Origin: Terrimesophilobacter sp963702165
GTDB taxonomy: Bacteria > Actinomycetota > Actinomycetes > Actinomycetales > Microbacteriaceae
DNA length: 64,000 nucleotides
Assembly: GCA_963702165.1 (NCBI GenBank)
Contig: OY969722.1
Coordinates: forward strand, 930,001-994,000
Direction of reading: 5' to 3'
Under the pieces are notes generated by a model. The model saw only the letters and a list, made by a program, of their open reading frames with translations, was not told where the DNA came from and searched no databases. Made by a program: the position numbers and the translations under genes. Position 1 is the first letter of the stretch, and every line of letters starts with the position of its first letter. Of this stretch, positions 58,478 to 64,000 are shown piece by piece.

Positions 58478-59692
58478 TCAGCGGCGCTCGCGCGCCGACT
58501 CGAACCGCGGCATCCGGAGGGCGACAACGGATGCGAGCAGCAGAAGCACGAACGCTGACCCGAACGCGGCCGGGTAAGAGTATGCGTCGAGCAGCAGCCC
58601 CGCGACGATCGGCCCGATGACCGCGCCGAGGTCGGACACCGCCGAGAACACCGCGACCGGCTGGCCGCTGCGTGCGCCGGCCGCGTCGCCGACCGCTGCG
58701 GCGGGAGCGGTCCCCATGAATGCGGATGCGACCCCGTAGACACACAGCAACGCGATCAGCGGCCAGATGTCGGTGACGAACGCCATCCCGAGCATGGCGA
58801 CAGCGGCAACCGCAAACGAGCCGATGATGGCGGGCCGGCGGCCGACCTTGTCGACGTAGTACCCGGCGGGTGCGAGCGCCACCGTCTGGGCGACCGCGGC
58901 GATGGCGAATGCGACGCCGGTCCACAGTTCGGTGCGGCCGAGAGCTTCGACCACGAGGATGGGCACGAGCGCGGACCGCACCCCGAAGGTCGCCCAACCG
59001 ACCGCGAGCGCGGCGACGCACGCTGCCTGGAACCGCCGATCGGCGAGCACAACCCGGAACGGGATGATCGCGGCATCCGGATGCTGCTGGTCGCGACTGT
59101 GCCGCGACGGCGACCGCAGCAGGATCAGGCCGATCACGCCGGCGACCAGGAGCATCGCGGCGTAGAAGAAGAATGGGGCGCGCAGTGAGATCGTTGCGAG
59201 GAGGCCGCCGATCGCGGGGCCGGCCATCCCGCCGAGCAGGAACCCGCCCTGGTAGAAACCGACAGCCCGGCCCCGCATGGATGGCGCGGTTGTCGCAAGC
59301 AGCAGCGACATCGCCGCGATCGTGAACATCGCAGAGCCGATACCGCCTGCGCCCCGCAGGATGAGGACTTCGCCGAAGCTCTGCGCCAGGCCCACCAGTG
59401 CGCTGGACACGGCGACGATGACGATGCCCGCGGTGAGGATGACCCGCTCCCCCAGCCAGTCGACCAGCCTGCCGGTGAAGGTGCTCCCGACCAGCCGCAT
59501 GAGAGCGAAGGCCGAGACAACCGCGCCGACCTCGGCGTAACCGACATCGAAGCTGCGGACGTACACCGGCAGCACCGGGATGACGACCCCGAACCCGACC
59601 ATGACGAAGAACGCGATGATCGCGAGGACGACGACATCACGGGACAGGCGCGGCGCATCCGGATCTCGGAGGCGTTTGCGGAGGCCGAACAC
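58478..59692 (-). CDS. MFS transporter (multidrug-type)
   Basis: A 404-residue 12-segment MFS protein. It has FFVMVGFGVVIPVLPVYVR near residue 30 and the motif A loop TGRLVDWLGERVILT near 72 (G-x-x-x-D-x-x-G-x-R type). YQGGFLLGGMAGPAIGGLL near 155 is motif C-like, as in drug:proton antiporters. The second motif A copy reads AGYYVDKVGRRPAII. GTG at 59692 lies 6 nt after TAGTCT. It is convergent with the GNAT gene and separated from it by 4 bp. Confidence 0.88.
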   Translation of the reverse strand: MFGLRKRLRDPDAPRLSRDVVVLAIIAFFVMVGFGVVIPVLPVYVRSFDVGYAEVGAVVSAFALMRLVGSTFTGRLVDWLGERVILTAGIVIVAVSSALVGLAQSFGEVLILRGAGGIGSAMFTIAAMSLLLATTAPSMRGRAVGFYQGGFLLGGMAGPAIGGLLATISLRAPFFFYAAMLLVAGVIGLILLRSPSRHSRDQQHPDAAIIPFRVVLADRRFQAACVAALAVGWATFGVRSALVPILVVEALGRTELWTGVAFAIAAVAQTVALAPAGYYVDKVGRRPAIIGSFAVAAVAMLGMAFVTDIWPLIALLCVYGVASAFMGTAPAAAVGDAAGARSGQPVAVFSAVSDLGAVIGPIVAGLLLDAYSYPAAFGSAFVLLLLASVVALRMPRFESARERR

Positions 59693-59696
59693 TGAT

Positions 59697-60623
59697 TCAG
59701 ACTACGACTGGCGCGTCCCGGTTTTCGACAGGGGCCGGTGTCTCTTGAGCGGGAAGGAACGCGAGCAGCACCGCGGCACAGATGGCCAGCCGGCCAAGCA
59801 TCGTGATCGCCTGACCGGTCGCTATCGCATCTCCCCCGCTGGTGGCAAAGGTGTCAGCCAGCGACATGCCCATTCCGAAACCGGCAGTGATGAAAAAGAT
59901 GCCGGTGAAACCCACGATGAAGAGGCCGATCACTGCGATCCGACGCGCGTCGAGAGCATCGGCGAACCGCGGCAGGGCGCACGCGAGCAGGAACAACAGC
60001 GCGGCCAACAGGCAGAGCGCTGCCCAGCCAATGATCACCACGTTGCTGGTCCCCTCGCCTGCTGCCTGCATCTCGGCGTAGATCTGGTCGAGGGTGAGTG
60101 CAGGGATCTTCGCCTGCGGGTTCCACACCGTGATGTGGATGTAGCCGGCCCAGACGACCGCGACCGTCGCAAGAGCGAAGGAAAGCGCCATGAGCATCCG
60201 ACCGACAAATGACAATCGCCTCGACGTCGTGCCTGGCAGCCGCGCCATGGCGACAACGAACACCGTTCCGACGAGCGGCAGAGCGCTCAACGGAAAAATC
60301 GGGAAGAACATCGTCAGCGCGGTGCCGACGAACACCGCAACGAGGACGAACACGACAGCGACTGCACTCGCATCTCCCCGCTGGCTGGCGGTGGTGGCGA
60401 CGGCCCGCACTCCGCAGACCAGGGCGAGTACCGCGAGAACGAGCATCAGGACGTCAACGGCCAACCCGATGGGTAAAAGGATCTCGCCGCCCGCCAACCC
60501 GCCGACGAAGGCGTAGCCGCCCCACAGGTACGAACCGGCCAGCAGAACTGCGGTGGAGACGGTGAGCGCGATGGCCCGACGCTGCCAGGTGGATGCCGAC
60601 CCGGACCCGCGAGAAGCGCTCAT
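59697..60623 (-). CDS. Multi-spanning membrane protein, function unknown
   Basis: A 308-residue protein with about 8 membrane segments (e.g. IALTVSTAVLLAGSYLWGGYAF, LPIGLAVDVLMLVLAVLALV, RIAVIGLFIVGFTGIFFITAGF). A ~45-residue loop after segment 5 (ITVWNPQAKIPALTLDQIYA) faces one side and might bind a partner. I do not recognise a family. The ATG at 60623 follows TAGGCT by 6 nt. Its stop is 4 bp upstream of the next MFS start, so the two may be co-transcribed. Confidence 0.8.
   Translation of the reverse strand: MSASRGSGSASTWQRRAIALTVSTAVLLAGSYLWGGYAFVGGLAGGEILLPIGLAVDVLMLVLAVLALVCGVRAVATTASQRGDASAVAVVFVLVAVFVGTALTMFFPIFPLSALPLVGTVFVVAMARLPGTTSRRLSFVGRMLMALSFALATVAVVWAGYIHITVWNPQAKIPALTLDQIYAEMQAAGEGTSNVVIIGWAALCLLAALLFLLACALPRFADALDARRIAVIGLFIVGFTGIFFITAGFGMGMSLADTFATSGGDAIATGQAITMLGRLAICAAVLLAFLPAQETPAPVENRDAPVVV
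59699..59704 (-). promoter_or_regulatory. -10 box of the MFS gene (leaderless)
   Basis: TAGTCT followed by 6 nt and GTG at 59692. It lies at the end of the upstream membrane-protein gene. Confidence 0.4.
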
Positions 60624-60629
60624 ATCGCG

Positions 60630-60635
60630 AGCCTA
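60630..60635 (-). promoter_or_regulatory. -10 box of the membrane protein gene (leaderless)
   Basis: TAGGCT followed by 6 nt and the ATG at 60623; the same hexamer as nadE and panB. Confidence 0.5.
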
Positions 60636-60643
60636 ACGGGAAG

Positions 60644-61117
60644 TCAGGCTGCGTCGTGGGCGCGCTGCAGTTCGGCGATGTCGAGCTTGCGCATCTGCAG
60701 CATCGACTGCATGGTGGCGCCCGCCTTGGCCGGATTTGAGTCGGTGAGCAGCTTCTCGAGCACCGAGGGGACGATCTGCCACGAGACGCCGTACTTGTCC
60801 TTGAGCCAGCCGCACATGCTCTCCTCGCCGCCGTCAGCGGTGAGGGCGTCCCAGTACCGGTCGACCTCCTCCTGATCCTCGCAATCCACGAAGAAGCTGA
60901 ACGCCTCATCGAGCTTGAACTGCGGACCGGCGTTCAGGAAGATGGCCTCCTGCCCGGCGATGTTGACGCGCACCGAGATCACCGTGCCCGGCGACGGTGA
61001 TCCTTCCGGGTACGTGCTCGAATCGAGGATGCGCGAGCCTTCGAACACCGAACAGTAGAGTTCGGCGGCTTCCTGCGCCTGGTTGTCGAACCACAGGTGG
61101 GGCGTGACCTTCTGCAT
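60644..61117 (-). CDS. VOC-family protein (PhnB/3-demethylubiquinone-methyltransferase-like)
   Basis: A 157-residue VOC protein: MQKVTPHLWFDNQAQEAAEL start, YCSVFEGSRI, FLNAGPQFKLDEAFSFFV (~68) and SMCGWLKDKYGVSWQIVPS (~100). It belongs to the PhnB-like group of glyoxalase-fold proteins; despite the family name they are not methyltransferases. Its C-terminal DLAEL-type helix is followed by HDAA. GGAG lies 6 nt before the ATG at 61117. Divergent from the amine oxidase gene. Confidence 0.88.
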   Translation of the reverse strand: MQKVTPHLWFDNQAQEAAELYCSVFEGSRILDSSTYPEGSPSPGTVISVRVNIAGQEAIFLNAGPQFKLDEAFSFFVDCEDQEEVDRYWDALTADGGEESMCGWLKDKYGVSWQIVPSVLEKLLTDSNPAKAGATMQSMLQMRKLDIAELQRAHDAA

Positions 61118-61218
61118 GACGACTCCTTTGTCGGTTGCCACGATTGGTAGGTCAGCATAACGAGTGCTTCTGCGGCCCGCTGATGCTGCCCCTCGCAGCC
61201 TGGTTCTCGCTCCATCGA

Positions 61219-61224
61219 TACTCT
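61219..61224 (+). promoter_or_regulatory. -10 box of the amine oxidase gene (leaderless)
   Basis: TACTCT followed by 6 nt and the ATG at 61231. Confidence 0.45.
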
Positions 61225-61230
61225 GGCCTC

Positions 61231-62607
61231 ATGGAGAGCTTTGACACGGTGGTCGTCGGTGCCGGCGTTTCCGGCCTGACCGCGGCACGCCTGCTCGCGC
61301 AGGCGGGGCAGCGAGTTCTGGTACTCGAGGCTCGTGACCGGGTCGGCGGCCGTGTCTGGACTCAACGCACGGACGGCTTCATCGCCGACCGCGGGGCGTC
61401 CTGGATCCACGGCATCGACGACAATCCGCTGGCCGATGTGGTGAGCGCACTCGGCATGCGCACCGCCGAGTTCACGGTCGGCAGCTATCAGCCGGACGGA
61501 CGTCCCATCGCTTACTACGGCCCCGCCGGGGAGCGCCTGGACGACGATGCCGTCCAGAGGTTCGCCGACGACATCCGCGAATTCGACGTACACCTCGCGG
61601 CCGCAGTCGACGCATCCGAAGCGCACGCTACCTACCAGGAAGCGATCGAGACAGCCCTCGCCGGGCTCGGCTGGGATGAACACCGCGCTGAGCGGGTGCG
61701 CGAGTTCCTGCTGCACCGCTCCGAGGAGCAGTACGGGGTGTGGGCCGGCGATCTCGCCGCGCACGGATTGGACGATGACGTCATCTTCGGCGACGAAGTC
61801 GTGTTCCCCGATGGGTTCGACCAGCTCGCGGCGCACCTTGCCGAGGGGCTCGACGTCCGGCTGGAGCACGTCGTCACCCGCATCGCGTGGGCGCACGGAG
61901 GGGTCACCGTCAACTCCGACCGAGGGACGTTCACAGCGGCCCGAGCCGTCGTCACCGTACCCATCGGGGTGCTGAAGTCCGACGATCTCGTGTTCGAACC
62001 ACCGTTACCGGAGCCGCATGCCGCAGCCATAGAGGGCTTCGAGATGAACAACTTCGAGAAGGTCATCCTGCGCTTCGCCACCAAGTTCTGGGACGAGGAC
62101 GTGTATGCGATTCGCCGGCAGGGCGAAGCCGGCAAGTGGTGGCACTCCTGGTACGACCTGACGGCGCTGGACGGGGTGCCGACCCTGCTGACTTTTGCCG
62201 CGGGGCCGAGCGCAGTCGAGACGCGGGACTGGCGCGCTGACCAGATCGCAGACTCTGTACTCGAGGCCCTGCGCGATCTTTATGGCGACAGGGTCGAAGA
62301 CCCCCTCCACGTGCTGATCACCGACTGGCAGGATGACCCATACTCGCGTGGTTCCTATGCGTACATGAAGCCCGGCGCGAGCGCCGCGGACCATGACCTG
62401 CTGGCCTCGCCGATCGAGGGGGTGCTGCATCTCGCGGGCGAAGCGACCTGGACCGACGATCCCGCGACGGTCACCGCTGCACTGCGCTCCGGCCACCGTG
62501 CGGCCGAGAACATTCTCGGTCGAGAATTGTCGTTCAGCGAGCTGCCGGTCGACGTTCTTCAGTTCGAGATTCGTGAGGGTTCGTTCGTAGGGCGGACGGG
62601 GACTTAA
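61231..62607 (+). CDS. Flavin-containing amine oxidase
   Basis: A 458-residue FAD enzyme of the monoamine/polyamine oxidase type. The dinucleotide loop is VVVGAGVSGLTAARLLAQAG near residue 8, followed by VLEARDRVGGRVWT (~35) and ASWIHGIDDNP (~56). The C-terminal FAD segment is LHLAGEATWTDDPATVTAAL near 410. The active-site region KWWHSWYDL suggests an aromatic cage. It resembles polyamine oxidases and spermine-oxidase/LSD1-like proteins; the substrate is not certain. No signal peptide is seen once the promoter-proximal extension is removed. Confidence 0.85.
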   Translation: MESFDTVVVGAGVSGLTAARLLAQAGQRVLVLEARDRVGGRVWTQRTDGFIADRGASWIHGIDDNPLADVVSALGMRTAEFTVGSYQPDGRPIAYYGPAGERLDDDAVQRFADDIREFDVHLAAAVDASEAHATYQEAIETALAGLGWDEHRAERVREFLLHRSEEQYGVWAGDLAAHGLDDDVIFGDEVVFPDGFDQLAAHLAEGLDVRLEHVVTRIAWAHGGVTVNSDRGTFTAARAVVTVPIGVLKSDDLVFEPPLPEPHAAAIEGFEMNNFEKVILRFATKFWDEDVYAIRRQGEAGKWWHSWYDLTALDGVPTLLTFAAGPSAVETRDWRADQIADSVLEALRDLYGDRVEDPLHVLITDWQDDPYSRGSYAYMKPGASAADHDLLASPIEGVLHLAGEATWTDDPATVTAALRSGHRAAENILGRELSFSELPVDVLQFEIREGSFVGRTGT

Positions 62608-62676
62608 AGCATGGCGGCGGCACGTTCGGCCACGTTGGCGCCCGGGAACGTCCGCTCGGTCATCCCGATCTCCGCG

Positions 62677-64000
62677 CTATCCGCCGCTGCTCAGTTCACG
62701 GCGGCGCATGAGGGTGATGGATGCGGTGGCGCCGATCACAACGACGACCGTGAGCCACAACAGTCCATTGGCTTCGAAACCCTCCGTTGTCACCTTCGGC
62801 GCGGCCTCGAGCGGTGAAAGACGAGCCAGCCAGTCCGGAAACCCGAACAGCGGGCCGAACATTCCCAAGAGGGAGCCCACGGCGATGAGCGCCCAACCGA
62901 CCGCGATAGTTGCGCGGGGGGCCAGGACGAAGACCAGCGCGGTCAGGACGAGGAAGACAGATGCCGCAATCAGCTGCCCCACGGCGGTGACCACGATCGT
63001 TTCCGTGAGACCCCAGTCACCCCCCGCCAAAGCCAGCCCGAGCAGAGCTCCGAGGATGCCCGCCAGGGCGACGAGGCCCATGCCCACGAAGCCGACAATG
63101 AGATAGTCGACGAGCCAGCGCACCCGGCCCACGGCAGCGGACAGCACGGGTTCGGCGGTGCCGTGCACCTCTTCCTGGCGGGCGCGGCTCACGATTTGCA
63201 CCGCGAGGCATGCCGCGAAGATTCCGAGCATCACGAAGAAAACCGACACGGTTGTCTGCTCGAGACTGCCGGCCGAGCCCCCGATCTTCCGCAGAATGTT
63301 TACTATCGCAGGGTTGTCGCCGGTGACCTGTTCGACGACCGACGCCAGAGAGGTCGACAGCATGCCAGTAAGCAGCCCGCCGACGACCCAGCCGAGGATC
63401 GCACCCCCTGTCAGACGCCACACGAGTCCCGTCGGCGTCGAGAGAAGCGGACCAGCTTCGGCTTGACCAAGCCGCTCCGGGATGAAGCTCTCGCCGAGAT
63501 CGCGGGCGGACTGCAGGGCGATCGCTACGCCTGCGAGCACCAGTCCGAACCCGAGGGCAAGCACGGCAGGCGCGAGATTGTCGTCCGAGTAGGCTCGGAC
63601 GTTCTCGCCCCAGCCGAACGGCGAGAGCCACGTGAGCCATGAGCTTTCCAGCCTCTGCAGGTCGGCACTCGGGGTGCCCAGTGCGTTGCCGATGCCGCAG
63701 ATGAGGAACGCGGTGACCACGATCCAGGTTGCGAGCGAGTTCGCTCCGCGCGATGTGCGCATGAGCTGGCCCGCGATCAGGCCGATACCAAGGAATGCCA
63801 CGCCGACGCAGCCAACGGCGAAGCCGGCAACTTTCGCTCCCGCCACGCCGGCTCCCGTGGCGATGAAGGCCAGGGTCGTGAGCGCCGCGAGCGCGAAGTT
63901 GGCGATGAGCCCGTGAATCGCGGCCGCCGCAACGGGAGTCGTGCGTGCGGCGGGAGTCGCCGATACCAGTTCGGCGCGCCCCTGCTCTTCATCCGTGCGA
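62677..64000 (-). CDS. ABC-2 type permease (antibiotic-exporter-like), cut by window edge
   Basis: The open frame runs from the stop at 62677 past GTG at 63846 to the window edge without a stop, so the true start is outside. Near the edge it reads RTDEEQGRAELVSATPAAR, the conserved loop of large ABC exporters that move polyketide antibiotics and similar compounds. About 10 membrane segments follow, in two halves (e.g. IHGLIANFALAALTTLAFIA and WRLTGGAILGWVVGGLLTGML). The ATPase partner is presumably upstream of the edge. The final RRRELSSGG is cytoplasmic. The 69-bp gap to the amine oxidase holds nothing I can name. Confidence 0.8.
   Translation of the reverse strand, partial: RTDEEQGRAELVSATPAARTTPVAAAAIHGLIANFALAALTTLAFIATGAGVAGAKVAGFAVGCVGVAFLGIGLIAGQLMRTSRGANSLATWIVVTAFLICGIGNALGTPSADLQRLESSWLTWLSPFGWGENVRAYSDDNLAPAVLALGFGLVLAGVAIALQSARDLGESFIPERLGQAEAGPLLSTPTGLVWRLTGGAILGWVVGGLLTGMLSTSLASVVEQVTGDNPAIVNILRKIGGSAGSLEQTTVSVFFVMLGIFAACLAVQIVSRARQEEVHGTAEPVLSAAVGRVRWLVDYLIVGFVGMGLVALAGILGALLGLALAGGDWGLTETIVVTAVGQLIAASVFLVLTALVFVLAPRATIAVGWALIAVGSLLGMFGPLFGFPDWLARLSPLEAAPKVTTEGFEANGLLWLTVVVVIGATASITLMRRRELSSGG

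Noticed and set aside
56943..59021. 692-codon minus-strand frame spanning two MFS genes and the GNAT gene
   Set aside because: It is out of frame with three well-supported genes, one on the opposite strand, and is Arg-rich with no domain.

Overview
The window is a gene-dense, GC-rich (roughly 65% by eye) chromosomal segment of an actinobacterium. Gene content and order point to the family Microbacteriaceae. The markers are ParE-type topoisomerase, DUF7455 and a SigA with a long Lys/Ala-rich N-terminus near alr; an aceE-fasR-fabD-fabH-acpP-fabF block; the glnA/glnE/glnA2 cluster; DUF3145, DUF4191, DUF3097 and DUF1684 proteins; polyphosphate glucokinase; and many genes that start 6-7 nt after a TAnnnT -10 box, as expected for leaderless mRNAs. 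No CRISPR array, prophage, complete insertion sequence or rRNA operon is visible. The only possible selfish gene is the start of a DUF222 (HNH-type) protein cut by the left edge.

Layout. 1-9 kb: truncated DUF222 protein, parE, DUF7455, a two-gene alanine racemase locus (a C-terminal-domain-only protein followed by a racemase with a degenerate C-terminal domain), an ATP-grasp enzyme convergent with an F420-0:glutamate-ligase-like protein, sigA and a PAC2 protein. 9-16.5 kb: leucyl aminopeptidase, dihydrolipoamide dehydrogenase (E3) and dihydrolipoamide acyltransferase (E2), each broken by single-base insertions as read here, then a lipoprotein, a membrane pseudokinase and DUF4191. 16.5-27 kb is nitrogen-centred: RDD protein, glnA behind a four-site GlnR-like box, glnE, glnA2, glutamine-dependent nadE, panB and NADP-type gdhA. 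27-32.3 kb: DUF3097, a small protein, map-ppgK, RNase P RNA, RNase HI, a coiled-coil protein with a decayed zinc ribbon, and a NIF3-family protein. 32.3-42.9 kb is more accessory: an NCS1-like permease with a ~490-residue acidic N-terminus, small membrane protein, patatin-like lipase, unknown protein, two alpha/beta hydrolases, an XRE-cupin regulator with a DMT exporter, a AAA ATPase and tRNA-Val(TAC).

43-52.7 kb joins carbon to lipid: aceE makes acetyl-CoA, the FasR-like regulator follows, then fabD-fabH-acpP-fabF, a glycosyltransferase (frameshifted) and DUF3145. 52.9-64 kb: a DNA polymerase A family protein, an AhpD-like protein, DUF1684, a cold-shock protein, two MFS transporters, a GNAT enzyme, a membrane protein, a VOC/PhnB-like protein, a flavin amine oxidase, and an ABC-2 permease cut by the right edge.

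Most notable observations: (i) seven reading-frame breaks, five of them within 2.4 kb in lpdA/sucB, each repaired by removing one G from a C-G-C; (ii) strong use of the hexamer GGATGC/GCATCC, reached through otherwise uncommon codons in several reading frames; (iii) the split/duplicated alanine racemase; (iv) dispersed palindromic elements between convergent genes and near rnpB and fabD; (v) a membrane pseudokinase sharing its stop site with a lipoprotein gene. No single locus is a clear new defence or mobile system.
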